64,000 bases of DNA from UBA9676 sp963837105 (GTDB lineage Bacteria > Actinomycetota > Actinomycetes > Streptosporangiales > Streptosporangiaceae): NCBI GenBank assembly GCA_963837105.1, contig CAWIMG010000027.1:248001-312000 (forward strand), written 5' to 3'. The translations under genes and the position numbers were made by a program. The stretch's first letter is position 1. Every line of letters begins with the position of its first letter. The notes under the pieces are model-generated. The model searched no databases and was not told the origin of the DNA. It saw nothing but the letters and a program-made list of their open reading frames with translations. This document shows, piece after piece, positions 35,801 through 45,524 of the stretch.

Positions 35801-37495
35801 AGCCCGAGTTCGGCCTCGAAGGCGCCTTCCTCCAGCCGGTCCTCGACGGTGAGCAGGAACCGGGCGGCGTCGGCGCCGTCCACCAGCCGGTGGTCGTAGG
35901 TCAGCGCCAGGTACACCATCGAGCGGACCGTGATGACCTCGCCAAGCTCGGGGTCATCGACCACCACCGCCCGCTTCACCACGCTGCCGGTGCCCAGGAT
36001 GCCGACCTGCGGCTGGTTGATGATGGGCGTGTCGAACAGGGCGCCGCGGCTGCCGGTGTTGGTGAGGGTGAAGGTCCCCCCGGCCAGGTCGTCCGGGCTC
36101 ACCTGGCCGGCCCGGGTGCGGGCCGCCAGGTCGGCGATCTTCCGCGCCAGGCCGCCGATGTTGAGGTCACCGGCGTTGCGGATGACCGGCACCATCAGGC
36201 CCCGCTCGGTGTCCACCGCGATGCCCAGATGCTCGGCATCGTGGTAGGTCACCTGCGCCGCCTCGGTGTCGATGACCGCGTTCAGCCGCGGGTGGATCTT
36301 CAGCGCCTCCACCGCCGCCAGTGCGAAGAACGGCAGGAAGGACAGCTTCACGCCCTCGCGTGCCTCGAAGTCAGCCTTGGCGCGGTCCCGCAGCCGGGCG
36401 ATGGCGGTGACGTCCGCCTCGATCACGGTGGTGAGCTGGGCCGAGGTCTGCAGCGACTCGACCATCCGCCGGGCGATGAGCTGGCGGGCGCGCGACATGC
36501 GCTCGGTCGTGCCGCGCAGACTCGACGGCACGATGGCCCGGGCGGGGGCACCGGGCGCGGCCGGGGCGGTGGCAGCCTCCGGGGCCACCGGAGCGGCTGG
36601 GGCGGCCGGGGACTCACGCAGCGCCCGCGCGGCTTCCAGCACGTCCTGCTTCCGGATCCGCCCGCCGACGCCGGTGCCGGCCACCGTAGCCAGGTTGACC
36701 CCATGCTCGGCAGCCAGCTTGCGCACCAGCGGGGTGACATAAGGCCCATCGGCGGACAGCGGCGGCACGGCCACGGCCGCCGTCGGCGGCCCAGCCTCGG
36801 CCAGTGGCGCCGCACCCGGTGCGGCAGTCGGCGCTGGCGGCGCGGCTGGTGCCACGGTCGCCGCCGCTGGTGGCGGTGCCGGTGCCGGTGGGCGGGGCTG
36901 GCGGAGCCGCCGCCACCGGCGGGGGCGGCGGGGGCGGCGGTGCCATTGCGGGCGGCGCGCCCGGCGGTGGCATCAGCCCGGTGGGCGGCGCCTCAGCGAC
37001 CGGCGGCCCGGTGGGGGGCAGCACGGGAGTGGCAGCGGCTGGTGCCGGGACCGGGGGAGCTGCCCCCGGTGGGGCCGTCTCAGCTGGTGGGTAGCCCGCC
37101 GCCACACCGGCCGATGTGAAGGCCGGCCCGGTTGCCCCGGGATAGGCCGGGCCCCGCCCGCCCGCGCCAGGGCCGTCCACAGCCGCGGGCACGGGCGGGG
37201 CCGGTGGTGCGGCCTGCTCGGGTGCGGCCGGGACGGGCGGCGCCGTCTCGGTGTCGGCAGTCTCGTCGATCACCGCCAGTTCGGCGCCGACGGCGACCGT
37301 CTCGTCCTCGGCGACGGTGATGCCGCGCAAGATGCCCGACACCGGCGAGGGGATCTCGGTGTCGACCTTGTCCGTGGAGACCTCGAGGAGTGGCTCGTCC
37401 GCCTCCACCCGCTCGCCCTCTTTCTTGAGCCAGCGCGTGACGGTGCCCTCGGTAACGCTCTCGCCCAGCTGGGGCATGGATACGGAGACCGGCAT
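35797..37495 (-). CDS. sucB: Dihydrolipoamide acyltransferase E2 (2-oxoglutarate dehydrogenase type), one frameshift
   Basis: From ATG 37495: a lipoyl domain, residues 1-77, with the lipoyl lysine in EVSTDKVDTEIPSPVSG (K43). A very long Pro/Ala/Gly linker follows, in which the frame is lost near 36890. The second part has the E1/E3-binding domain (YVTPLVRKLAAEHGVNLATV, GTGVGGRIRKQDVLEAAR) and the catalytic acyltransferase domain ending in YDHRLVDGADAARFL with the HxxxD active site. It transfers succinyl or acetyl groups to CoA in the dehydrogenase complex. LpdA is encoded 16 bp upstream. The shift lies in repetitive sequence, so an assembly error is plausible. Only one lipoyl domain is seen. 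Confidence 0.88.
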
Positions 37496-37511
37496 GGTGG
37501 TGAGTTACTCC

Positions 37512-38909
37512 TCACGCGTGTACGTGGAGGGGCTTTCCGGCGAGAGCCAGGTGGGCCTCGCCAACCGCCTCCGACTGGGTGGGGTGCGGGTGGATGAGCT
37601 GCGCCACCTCCAGCGGCAGCGCCTCCCAGTTGTAGATGAGCTGGCCCTCGGCGATCAGCTCGCCGACCCGGGCGCCGACCATGTGCACGCCGAGCACCGG
37701 GCCCGGCTGGCCGCCTGGCTCACCCGCGGTGGCGATGACCTTGACCGCTCCCTGCGTCTGCAGGATGACGCTCTTGCCATTGCCGCCGAGGTTGTAGGTG
37801 AACTCCGTGGTCCCGATCCCGCGCTCGGCGGCGGTCGCGGCGGTGATCCCGACCGAGGCCACCTCCGGGTCGCAGTAGGCGATCCGCGGCACGCCGTCGT
37901 AGTCGATCGGGGTGACGCCGAGGCCGTTCACCCGTTCGGCGACTCCGATGCCCTCGGCGAACCCGACGTGAGCGAGCTGCGGCCCGGGGGTGAGGTCGCC
38001 GACCGCGGAGACGGACGGCACGTTGGTCCGGCAGTACTCGTCGACGAGCACGAAACCGCGGTCCATGGCCACCCCCGCCGCCTCGTAGCCGAGCCCGGCC
38101 GAGACCGGGCCGCGCCCGACGGCCACCAGCATCAGCTCGGCGTCCAGGGTCTTGCCGCCGGCCAGGGTGACGGTCACGCCGTCCGGAGTGTCCTTGACCT
38201 CCTCGAACCGGGCGCCGAGCTGGTAGGCGATGCCACGGCGGCGGAATGCCCGCTCCAGCAGCTTCGAGCTTGACTCGTCTTCGGCTGGCAGCAGGTGGGG
38301 GAGCATCTCGACGATGGTCACCTCGGCCCCGTACGAGCGCCAGATGCTGGCGAACTCGACCCCGATGACCCCGCCGCCGAGGATCACCACCGAGCTGGGC
38401 ACCCGGTCGAGCCCGATAGCGTCGTCGCTGGTGATGACCTTCGTGCCGTCCACCGTCAGGCCGGGCAGGCTGCGCGACTCCGAGCCGGTGGCCAGTACCA
38501 CGTGCGCGCCCTCATAGACCGTGTCGCCGGCCTGGACCGCGGTGGGGGAGACCAGCCGCCCGTCGCCGTAGATGATGTCGACCTTCCGGCTGGCGATGGT
38601 GCTCTGCAGGCCTTTCCAGAGCCGGTCGACGACCTTGTTCTTGTAGGCCTGGACCCCGGCCATGTCGATGCCCTCGAACGTGGCCCGGACTCCGAACGAC
38701 GCGGCCTCATTCGCCTGGTCGGCGATCTCGGCCGCGTGCAGCAGGGCCTTGGTGGGGATGCAGCCCCGGTGCAGGCAGGTGCCGCCCACCTTGTCCTTCT
38801 CGATGAGCGCGACCCGGTTGCCCAGCTCGGCCGCGCGCAGCGCGCAGGCGTAGCCACCACTGCCGCCGCCGAGGATGACGATGTCGTACCGGTCGCTGCT
38901 GTCCGCCAC
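37512..38909 (-). CDS. lpdA: Dihydrolipoyl dehydrogenase E3
   Basis: 465 residues. A cytoplasmic flavoprotein that reoxidises dihydrolipoamide with NAD. Motifs: FAD-binding DIVILGGGSGGYACALRAAE, the redox disulfide GGTCLHRGCIPTKALLHAA, NAD-binding SSVVILGGGVIGVEFASIWR, second FAD site SVSAVGDLTPGPQLAHVGF and the catalytic His in HPHPTQSEAVGEAHLAL. Length and motif order match standard E3. It lies directly before sucB on the minus strand and after pepA, the usual actinomycete order. It probably serves all 2-oxoacid dehydrogenases of the cell. Confidence 0.97.
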   Translation of the reverse strand: MADSSDRYDIVILGGGSGGYACALRAAELGNRVALIEKDKVGGTCLHRGCIPTKALLHAAEIADQANEAASFGVRATFEGIDMAGVQAYKNKVVDRLWKGLQSTIASRKVDIIYGDGRLVSPTAVQAGDTVYEGAHVVLATGSESRSLPGLTVDGTKVITSDDAIGLDRVPSSVVILGGGVIGVEFASIWRSYGAEVTIVEMLPHLLPAEDESSSKLLERAFRRRGIAYQLGARFEEVKDTPDGVTVTLAGGKTLDAELMLVAVGRGPVSAGLGYEAAGVAMDRGFVLVDEYCRTNVPSVSAVGDLTPGPQLAHVGFAEGIGVAERVNGLGVTPIDYDGVPRIAYCDPEVASVGITAATAAERGIGTTEFTYNLGGNGKSVILQTQGAVKVIATAGEPGGQPGPVLGVHMVGARVGELIAEGQLIYNWEALPLEVAQLIHPHPTQSEAVGEAHLALAGKPLHVHA

Positions 38910-38953
38910 AGGAACGCTCCTTGGTCTGCTGCTCCTCCGAACCTGCCGGGGAG

Positions 38954-40468
38954 TTATATCTTCCCGTCCGCCACGTCCTGCGCCAGCTGGACCAGCGTCC
39001 GGGTGGCCGCCCCGGTACCGCCCTTGGGGGTATACCCATATGCCGCGCCCTCGTTGTAGGCCGGCCCGGCGATATCCAGGTGTGCCCAGCGCACGCCCGG
39101 GGGCACGAACTCCCGCAGGAACAGGCCAGCCACCAGCATCGAGCCATTCCGGTCCGGGGCCACGTTAGCCAGGTCGGCGACCGATGAGTCCAGGCCCTTG
39201 CGCAGCTCCTCCGGCAGCGGCATCGGCCACATCGCCTCGCCGGCCCGGCCAGCCGCGTCGGCCACCGCGTCCCGCACCGCGTCGTCGTTCGACATCACCG
39301 CCGCTACCCGCGGGCCCAGCGCGACCAGCTGGGCGCCGGTCAGGGTGGCCACGTTGACGAGCAGGTCGGGGGAGTCGGCCGCGGACCGGGCCAGTACGTC
39401 GGCCAGCACCAGCCGCCCCTCCGCGTCGGTGTTGAGCACCTCGACCGTGGTCCCGCCGTAGCTGGTGAGCACGTCGGACGGGCGCTGCGCGGTCCCGCTG
39501 GGCATATTCTCCGCCAGCGGCAGGTAGCCGATCACCCGTACCGGCAGGGCCAGCATGGCGATCGCCTGGATGGCACCCAGCACCGCCGCCGCCCCGCCCA
39601 TGTCCGACTTCATCGTCTCCATGGCCTTGCCCGGCTTGAGCGACAGGCCACCGGAGTCGAAGGTGATCCCCTTGCCCGCGAGCACGAGGACCCGGCTGGC
39701 CCCAGCGGGCGCGTAATCGAGCCGGACCAGCCGGGGCGGGTGGACCGAGCCCTGGCCGACGCCCAGGATGCCCCCATATCCGCCATCGGCGAGCGCCTGC
39801 TCGTCCAGCACCGCGACGCCGATCCCATGGGCGGACGCGATCTCCGCCGCCGTCGCCGCGAACGTGGCCGGCACCAGGTCCGACGGCCCGGTGTTGACCA
39901 GATCCCGGACCAGCGTCACCGCGTCGGCCAGTACCTCGGCCCGGCGGACCGCCGGCGCCACGTGGCTGCCCGCGGCCACCAGCGTCAGCGCCGCCCGGGC
40001 GGCTGGCTCACGCCGGTACCGGCCGAAGCTGTATCCGCCGAGCAGCGCGCCCAGCGCGACCGCCTCGGCCTCGGCCTGGTCGCGGGCGGGCAGGGCGAGA
40101 GCGATCCGGCGTTCCTTGGTCCCGTTGCTGCCGGGCAGGCTGGTGACCGCCCGTACCGCCGCGCCGGCCGCCCGGCGCAGCGCCTCCAGGTCCAGCGCCG
40201 TTTCGCCGTCGGCCGCGCCGATCCCGACCGCGGCGACGAGCGGGGCGGTGAGCCGGCCGCCGCCGGCGATCCGGGTGACCTCGCCGGTCTCGCCGGTGGC
40301 GCCAAGCGCGGCCAGGGTGGTGGCCAGCACCCCGCCGAGGGCCTCATCCACCTCCGCGCCGCCGGGCCCGGGTTCTGGCCCGGCCGCCCCCTTGCGTACC
40401 GCGATCACGAGGGCGTCGGCGTCGATCAGGTGGGGGGAGATGCCGGTGATTGTCAGCGTCGTGGTCAC
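38954..40468 (-). CDS. pepA: Leucyl aminopeptidase (cytosol aminopeptidase, M17)
   Basis: 504 residues from GTG 40468, where the N-terminal domain begins TTTLTITGISPHLIDADAL; the long open frame upstream of it is chance. The M17 catalytic domain has VLVLAGKGITFDSGGLSLKP with metal-binding Lys and Asp, MKSDMGGAAAVLGAIQAI and the family signature NTDAEGRLVLADVLA with Asp and Glu. It removes N-terminal amino acids in peptide turnover. It sits upstream of lpdA with a 44-bp gap. Confidence 0.95.
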   Translation of the reverse strand: MTTTLTITGISPHLIDADALVIAVRKGAAGPEPGPGGAEVDEALGGVLATTLAALGATGETGEVTRIAGGGRLTAPLVAAVGIGAADGETALDLEALRRAAGAAVRAVTSLPGSNGTKERRIALALPARDQAEAEAVALGALLGGYSFGRYRREPAARAALTLVAAGSHVAPAVRRAEVLADAVTLVRDLVNTGPSDLVPATFAATAAEIASAHGIGVAVLDEQALADGGYGGILGVGQGSVHPPRLVRLDYAPAGASRVLVLAGKGITFDSGGLSLKPGKAMETMKSDMGGAAAVLGAIQAIAMLALPVRVIGYLPLAENMPSGTAQRPSDVLTSYGGTTVEVLNTDAEGRLVLADVLARSAADSPDLLVNVATLTGAQLVALGPRVAAVMSNDDAVRDAVADAAGRAGEAMWPMPLPEELRKGLDSSVADLANVAPDRNGSMLVAGLFLREFVPPGVRWAHLDIAGPAYNEGAAYGYTPKGGTGAATRTLVQLAQDVADGKI

Positions 40469-40639
40469 GGCTCTGATGCTAGTGCCTGCCCGCCGGGCGC
40501 CGCCCGGCCGTCGCCGGTGAGCGCCGGGCTCCGGCGGCGGGACGCTCAGCCAACCCGGGGGCCGGCCACCGCGGGGGAGGCTTCGCCGGCCGGGCCGGGG
40601 GCACCGGCGGCCGCCCCGCCGGCATCGGGGCCGGTGGCC

Positions 40640-41252
40640 GGAATCCGCCGGCTGGCCAGGTTCCGGCGCGGCGAACACATGGCAGCCGTCCGGCTCGAAC
40701 GACAGCCCGACCCGCTCGCCCCGCCCGGCCCGGGCCGGTGAGAAGACCCCGGTGAGCCGCCCGTGCCCGGGCACATCGATGGCGTGCTCGTAACCCCGGC
40801 CGCGGAACGCGACGTCGGCCACAGTCCCGCTCAGGTGCTGCTGCTCGCCGTCCTGGCCGGTGCTGAGCCGCACCCCGGTCGGCCGGATGAGCAGCAGTCC
40901 CTCGCCGGTGAACATCGGCCCGTGCGGGCGGCGGGCGCGGAACGGCCGGCTGGCCGGGCCCCCGGCCGGTTCCACCTCGATGTGCTCGTCGTCCGCGGTG
41001 TCGCGGACCCGGACCGCGAACTCGCCGGACAGTCCGGCCGTCGGCGACGACGGTATCGCCCAGGGTGATCCGGCCGGAGGTGATCCGCTCGATCCCGGCC
41101 AGCATGCGCAGCAAGGTGGTCTTGCCGGACCCGGACGGTCCCAGCAGGACCAGGAACGTGCCCGGCTCCACTGCCAGCGACACCTCGTGCAGTGCCTGGT
41201 TGCCGCCCGGGTAGATCTTGCTGACGCCGTCGACGGTGATCCGCTCAGCCAC
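40640..41252 (-). pseudogene. ABC importer ATPase relic with its central part deleted
   Basis: Begins at ATG 41252 (MAERITVDGVSKIYPGGNQA) with a normal start: VLLGPSGSGKTTLLRMLAGIE (Walker A) and ITLGDTVVADGRTV. The frame then shifts and the sequence jumps straight to a C-terminal TOBE region in another frame (GEFAVRVRDTADDEHIEVEP, LLLIRPTGVRLSTGQDGE, TVADVAFRGRGYEHAIDV). The Q-loop, LSGGQ signature, Walker B and switch His, about 150 residues, are missing. A protein made from this could not hydrolyse ATP. It resembles iron or polyamine-type importers. The 3' limit is approximate. Confidence 0.75.
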
Positions 41253-41526
41253 GGGTGGTACCTCCGATCCGGCGCCAGCCGGTCGGCGCGAGCAGCCGGT
41301 ACCCGGCGAAGACGACTCCCACGGCGGCCAGGGCGATGGCGACGGCCACGACCGACTGGGCCATGCCCACCCCGAAATGGTAATTGGAAAGGTTGTCTTC
41401 GATCGCGACCGACAGCGGCGGCGAGTTGGGCGCGTAGAGCAGCTGGGAGAGCGGCAGTTCCAGGAACACGCCGCAGAATGTCAGCAGGAACGCCATGACG
41501 ATGGGGCGCGAGACCACTGGCAGCAC
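41245..41526 (-). pseudogene. ABC importer permease, C-terminal fragment
   Basis: 93 residues, starting VVSRPIVMAFLLTFCGVFLE and continuing with a second membrane segment SVVAVAIALAAVGVVFAGYR. This is the end of a binding-protein-dependent permease of the iron/2-aminoethylphosphonate type. The upstream portion is absent. Its stop overlaps the ATPase start, preserving the old operon order. Confidence 0.65.
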
Positions 41527-41629
41527 ACCGCGGGCAGGAAGAGGAGGACGAGCAGCCGGCGATGGCGAGCGCGGCGACGCCAGCCAGGCCGGTGATGCTG
41601 AGCATCCTCGTGCGCCAGGAGCGATTCAT
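41527..41629 (-). pseudogene. Lipoprotein signal peptide of a lost substrate-binding protein
   Basis: ATG 41629 starts MNRSWRTRMLSITGLAGVAA followed by LAIAGCSSSS: a basic N-terminus, hydrophobic core and lipobox LAIAGC. Right after it the reading runs into the permease fragment, so the binding protein itself has been deleted. From 41640 to 41864 I see no gene. Confidence 0.65.
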
Positions 41630-41864
41630 GACCGCAGGCTGCACCGGCCAGCCGTCGGACTGACCGGAAGGTGACCCGCAGGTGAAGCGTTGGTCACAAA
41701 CTGGACGTAACAGCTGTGAGAAAGTAGAAATCACGGGTGTTACCATTGCTGGTGACAATGGCGGTTGGCGGTCATACCGGGGGCGGCGGTCGCCTACAGA
41801 GCGCGGACGGCAGGACGGCCAGAAAGTGAGCAAACGGCAAACCCGCTGGCTGGCGGAGAACAGG

Positions 41865-42419
41865 TCAATGGATATCGGATTCCACCGCGTAGACAACCGC
41901 GGTGTACTCTTCCAGCGCCTGCTCGCAGGCGGCCAGCGCGGTCTGCGCCGCCTGCCGCCCGGTGGCGCCGAAGCTGTCGCGCTGGCGGACCCGGCCGAAC
42001 CAGTTCTGCAGCTTGGCCAGATCGACTTCGTTCTCTTCCAGTTCCGCGTAGGTGAAGTGCTCGGCGACATGTTCCTTCTTGACCTGCGCCAGGAAATCCT
42101 CGCACCGGTTGACGATCTCCTCGTATTCGTCGTTGCGCGCGGCCTGGAAGGTGTCCATCACCTCGGTGGCCCCGGCCAGGACGGTGCAGGTGAGCAGCAC
42201 CGCCGTTCCGCCCATGTCGAGAATTTCGCTGCGGAGCTTGCGCAGCGCCCGCTCATGGCCGGTGCCGACGGGCAGCGCGGCGGCCGAGTTCTGCAGGTAG
42301 ATGGCCCCGAGGCTCTTGATCCGCCGCCACACCGCCGAGCGCAGCCTGCTCGGCTCAGATGGCACCCGGTAGATGAGGAGCAGCCAGCCCCCGCCCGCGT
42401 CCTGGTCGTCGTTGGCCAC
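41865..42419 (-). CDS. ChrB-type protein (chromate resistance protein N-terminal domain)
   Basis: 184 residues from GTG 42419, where homology starts; the frame is open to 42500. The ChrB N-terminal pattern is clear: GGGWLLLIYRVPSEPSRLRS, then AVWRRIKSLGAIYLQNSAAA and LPVGTGHERALRKLRSEIL, with a C-terminal helical segment. In chromate operons ChrB is a chromate-sensing regulator that controls the ChrA exporter, and the N-terminal domain also exists alone. No ChrA is nearby. A divergent membrane protein gene starts 65 bp away. Function without ChrA is unknown. Confidence 0.75.
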   Translation of the reverse strand: MANDDQDAGGGWLLLIYRVPSEPSRLRSAVWRRIKSLGAIYLQNSAAALPVGTGHERALRKLRSEILDMGGTAVLLTCTVLAGATEVMDTFQAARNDEYEEIVNRCEDFLAQVKKEHVAEHFTYAELEENEVDLAKLQNWFGRVRQRDSFGATGRQAAQTALAACEQALEEYTAVVYAVESDIH

Positions 42420-42484
42420 CCGCCCATTGTCGCAGAGGGGCGCCCCGCCGCCGCTCGCCCGCCGATACCCGTCCTGGAGGCCGC

Positions 42485-43291
42485 GTGACTGAACTGCCAC
42501 TGGTCCTCACCGTCTTCGTCGCCTGCGCGGTCGAAACGGTCGAGGCCCTGACCATCGTGCTCGCCGCCGGGCTGACCCGGGAGTGGCGGTCCACCTTCCA
42601 GGGAATGGGCGTCGCGCTGGTGGTCCTGGCCGCGGTGGTCGCCATCATCGGGCCCGCGCTCACCCTTGTCCCGCTGCAGCCACTGCGGCTGGTGGTGGGG
42701 GGACTGCTGGCCGTGTTCGGGCTGCAATGGCTGCGCAAGGCGGTGCTGCGCGCCTCCGGCTACAAGGAACTGCACGACGAGACCGGCATCTACGCCCGGC
42801 AGGTGGCGGCCGCCCGGGCCGCCGGGACCAGCCACCGGGGCTGGGTCAATGACTGGTACGCCTTCACCCTGTCGTTCAAGGGCGTGCTGCTGGAAGGGCT
42901 CGAAGTGGTGTTCATCGCCCTCACCTTCGGCGCCAGCCAGCACAGCATCGGCTGGGCAGCGGTGGGTGCGGTGGCCGCGGTCGTGGTGGTCGCCGCGGTC
43001 GGCGTGGCGGTCCGCGCGCCGCTGGCCCGCGTCCCGGAGAACAGCATGAAGTTCGCGGTCGGCGTGATGCTCACCTCGTTCGGGGTGTTCTGGGGAGCCG
43101 AGGGAGCGGGCGCGGCCTGGCCGGGCAACGACGCCGCGCTGCTGATCATCGTGCCGGTGACGCTGCTGGCGGGGCTGGGGTACGTGGCGGTGCTGCGGCG
43201 GGCCTGGCAGGCCGCGGTGGCCGCCCCGGTCGCGGTGGCGGTGGCATCGGCCGGCCAGCGGCCGGGACGGCCGGAGGAGGATGGGCGATGA
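42485..43291 (+). CDS. COG4280-like integral membrane protein
   Basis: 268 residues from GTG 42485. It has about seven membrane segments. The first carries acidic residues in the membrane: FVACAVETVEALTIVLAAG, then a second copy of that idea, GVLLEGLEVVFIALTFGA, so the protein is probably an inverted internal duplication with E-x-x-E-type motifs as in cation transporters. A role in metal or ion transport is a guess from this pattern. The next gene overlaps it by 4 bp (43288-43291), and the ChrB-like gene is divergent from it. Confidence 0.72.
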   Translation: MTELPLVLTVFVACAVETVEALTIVLAAGLTREWRSTFQGMGVALVVLAAVVAIIGPALTLVPLQPLRLVVGGLLAVFGLQWLRKAVLRASGYKELHDETGIYARQVAAARAAGTSHRGWVNDWYAFTLSFKGVLLEGLEVVFIALTFGASQHSIGWAAVGAVAAVVVVAAVGVAVRAPLARVPENSMKFAVGVMLTSFGVFWGAEGAGAAWPGNDAALLIIVPVTLLAGLGYVAVLRRAWQAAVAAPVAVAVASAGQRPGRPEEDGR

Positions 43292-43491
43292 GGCGGCTCC
43301 GCGCGTTCGGCGCGTTCTGGTACGACTTCGTGATCGGTGACGACTGGCGCGGCGCGGCCGTGGTGGCGGCCGCGATCGCCGGCACCGCCGCCCTGGTCGC
43401 GGCCGGGGTGAACGCATGGTGGCTGCTGCCGGCCAGCGCGCTGGCCGCGCTCGGCTGGTCGCTGCGGCGGGCCACGGCCGGCAAGACCTGA
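43288..43491 (+). CDS. Small membrane protein
   Basis: 67 residues. An amphipathic N-terminus (RRLRAFGAFWYDFVIGDDW) precedes two adjacent membrane helices (GAAVVAAAIAGTAALVAAGV and WWLLPASALAALGW) and a basic end. The start overlaps the preceding stop, so it is translated with the COG4280-like protein and is probably its partner or a small subunit. The function is unknown. Confidence 0.7.
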   Translation: MRRLRAFGAFWYDFVIGDDWRGAAVVAAAIAGTAALVAAGVNAWWLLPASALAALGWSLRRATAGKT

Positions 43492-43494
43492 CGG

Positions 43495-44163
43495 TCAGGC
43501 CAGCCCGCGTACCTTGACCAGGCCGGTCTCGTACGCGTAGACGACGGCCTGCACCCGGTCGCGCAGGCCGAGCTTGGCCAGCACCCGGCCAACGTGGGTC
43601 TTCACCGTGGCCTCCGACACAAACAGGCGGCTGGCGATCTCGGCATTAGACAGGCCCTGGGCCACGTTCGCGAGCACTTCCCGCTCGCGGCTGGTCAGGC
43701 AGGCCAGTTCCGCCGGGGCCGGGCGGTCGTCGGCCGGGAACAGCGGCGCGAACCGGTCGATCAGCCGGCGGGTGGTGGACGGGGCAACCACCGCGTCGCC
43801 GGAGTGCACCGACCGGATGCCAAACAGCAGTTCCTCCGGCGGCACGTCCTTCAGCAGGAACCCGCTGGCCCCGGCCTTGAGCGCGGCATAGGCGTACTCG
43901 TCGAGGTCGAACGTGGTCAGCATGAGAACCCGGGGCCGCTCCCCGGCCTGGCAGATCTGGCGGGTCGCCTCGATGCCGTCCAGCCTGGGCATGCGCACGT
44001 CCATCACCACGACGTCGGACGGGGTGCCGCGCAGCAGCCCCAGCGCGGCCTGGCCATCGCCGGCCTCGCCGACCACGGCCATGTCCGGCTGGGCGTCCAG
44101 CACCATCCGGAACCCGGCGCGGACGAGTTCCTGATCATCGACCAGGACGATCCGGATGGTCAT
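43495..44163 (-). CDS. NarL/FixJ-type response regulator
   Basis: 222 residues. The receiver domain has the acidic pocket VLVDDQELVR, the phosphorylated Asp in DVVVMDVRMPRLDG (about D55), the Thr in VLMLTTFDLDEYAYAAL and Lys in GFLLKDVPPEEL. A LuxR-type helix-turn-helix follows: LTSREREVLANVAQGLSNAE, IASRLFVSEATVKTHVGRVL. The start overlaps the histidine-kinase stop (44160-44163). It is the output half of a two-component system; the target genes are unknown. Confidence 0.94.
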   Translation of the reverse strand: MTIRIVLVDDQELVRAGFRMVLDAQPDMAVVGEAGDGQAALGLLRGTPSDVVVMDVRMPRLDGIEATRQICQAGERPRVLMLTTFDLDEYAYAALKAGASGFLLKDVPPEELLFGIRSVHSGDAVVAPSTTRRLIDRFAPLFPADDRPAPAELACLTSREREVLANVAQGLSNAEIASRLFVSEATVKTHVGRVLAKLGLRDRVQAVVYAYETGLVKVRGLA

Positions 44164-45404
44164 GCCGCGCCCGTTCCCGCTTCCCTGGCGGCCAGATACG
44201 CCAGAGCCGCGGTAGCAGGCCGGAACGGCAGCCGCGCGGTGACGTGGTAGCCGCCGCCTGGCCGTGGCCCGGCCTGCACCCAGCCGCCGTAGATGGCGAC
44301 CCGTTCACGCATGCCGTTCAGCCCATGGCCGGCCCCGTCCGGCACCGTGACCGGCCCTTGCCCGTCATCGGTGATCCGCAGCATCAGGGCGTCCTCCAGG
44401 TACCGCAACGTCACCTGCGCGGTCGCCCGCGCGCCGCCGTGCTTGCGGGTGTTGGTCAGCGATTCCTGCACGATCCGGTAGGCAGCCAGGGCGGCCCCGT
44501 CCGGCAGTGGCTGCGGCACCCCCTCCACGGTGAGTGAGACCGGCAGCCCGGCCGCCCGGGTCTGCTCCAGCAGTTCGCCGAGCTGGGCGATGCCGGGCAG
44601 CGGGGCCCGCCCGGGATCGGTCCCGTCGTCGTGGCGGAGTACTCCGAGCAGGCGGCGCATCTCGGCCAGCGCCTGGCGGCCGGTGCCGGCGATGGCGGCC
44701 AGCGCCTCCTTGGCCTTGCCCGGGTCGCTGTCCAGAGCGTAGGACGCGCCATCGGCCTGCACCACCATCACGCTGACGTTATGCGCCACCACATCGTGCA
44801 GTTCCCGGGCGATCCTGGCCCGCTCGGCGGCGGCGGCAATCTGGGCCTGTGCGTCCCGCTCGGCTTCCAGCCGGGCCGCACGGTCCTCCAGGGCGGCATA
44901 GTAGGCGCGCCGGTAGCGCACCGAGTCGCCGAGCACCCAGGCGATCAGCGACGGCCCGGCGAACATGATCGAGCCGACCGCTATCGCGTCCAGCACGCTG
45001 AGCTGGCCCGGCAGCCACCGGGCCACCGCCGCCGCCGAGCCGATCAGGCAGACCACCAGGCCGGCTACCGAGGTCCGCCGTGGCGTATAGGCGGCGAGGG
45101 TGTAGAGCAGGATAACGATGGCCAGGTCAGTGGCGGTTGGCCGGAGGTCAAGCAGGACCTGGAGGGCACCGAGGACAACGGCGGCTGAGAAGGCGCCGAC
45201 CGGGTGGGAACGCCGGAAGACCACCGGGACAGCTATCAGCAGCGCCAGCGGGATGCCAGCCAGGCGGCCGTAGGCCGGGGGCTGCAGCCCTGGGCGGAAG
45301 GCCATCACCGCGAGGGAGGCGATGCCGAGGAAGGCGAGCGCGGCGGCCAGCGCACCGTCCACCAGTTTCGGGTGCCGGCGCAGCCAGGCGTACAGCGGAG
45401 CCAC
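44160..45404 (-). CDS. Sensor histidine kinase (HisKA_3 type)
   Basis: 414 residues from GTG 45404. About five hydrophobic segments in the first 160 residues form a membrane sensor without a clear extracellular domain. A coiled-coil linker (AALEDRAARLEAERDAQAQI) leads to the dimerisation/phosphoacceptor helix RIARELHDVVAHNVSVMVVQ with the phosphorylated His, and a GHKL ATPase with AAYRIVQESLTNTRKHGGA (N-box) and LRITDDGQG and GHGLNGMRERV (G-boxes). This class pairs with NarL-type regulators, as here. The signal is unknown, but membrane-embedded sensors of this group often detect cell-envelope stress. Confidence 0.94.
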   Translation of the reverse strand: MAPLYAWLRRHPKLVDGALAAALAFLGIASLAVMAFRPGLQPPAYGRLAGIPLALLIAVPVVFRRSHPVGAFSAAVVLGALQVLLDLRPTATDLAIVILLYTLAAYTPRRTSVAGLVVCLIGSAAAVARWLPGQLSVLDAIAVGSIMFAGPSLIAWVLGDSVRYRRAYYAALEDRAARLEAERDAQAQIAAAAERARIARELHDVVAHNVSVMVVQADGASYALDSDPGKAKEALAAIAGTGRQALAEMRRLLGVLRHDDGTDPGRAPLPGIAQLGELLEQTRAAGLPVSLTVEGVPQPLPDGAALAAYRIVQESLTNTRKHGGARATAQVTLRYLEDALMLRITDDGQGPVTVPDGAGHGLNGMRERVAIYGGWVQAGPRPGGGYHVTARLPFRPATAALAYLAAREAGTGAA

Positions 45405-45524
45405 GCTCCCAGGGTAGGCGCGGCTGGCCGGGTGGTCATCATCCTGCTGGCGCGGGCCAGGTCATCCTCATGGCGGACGCCGCGCGCCGTTACGGCCGTG
45501 ACGGCGGAGAGCTGCGGGCGCGGG

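Noticed and set aside
40469..42070. Upstream extension of the pepA frame to 42070
   Set aside because: It crosses the ABC relics and chrB region in wrong frames. PepA homology begins at GTG 40468.
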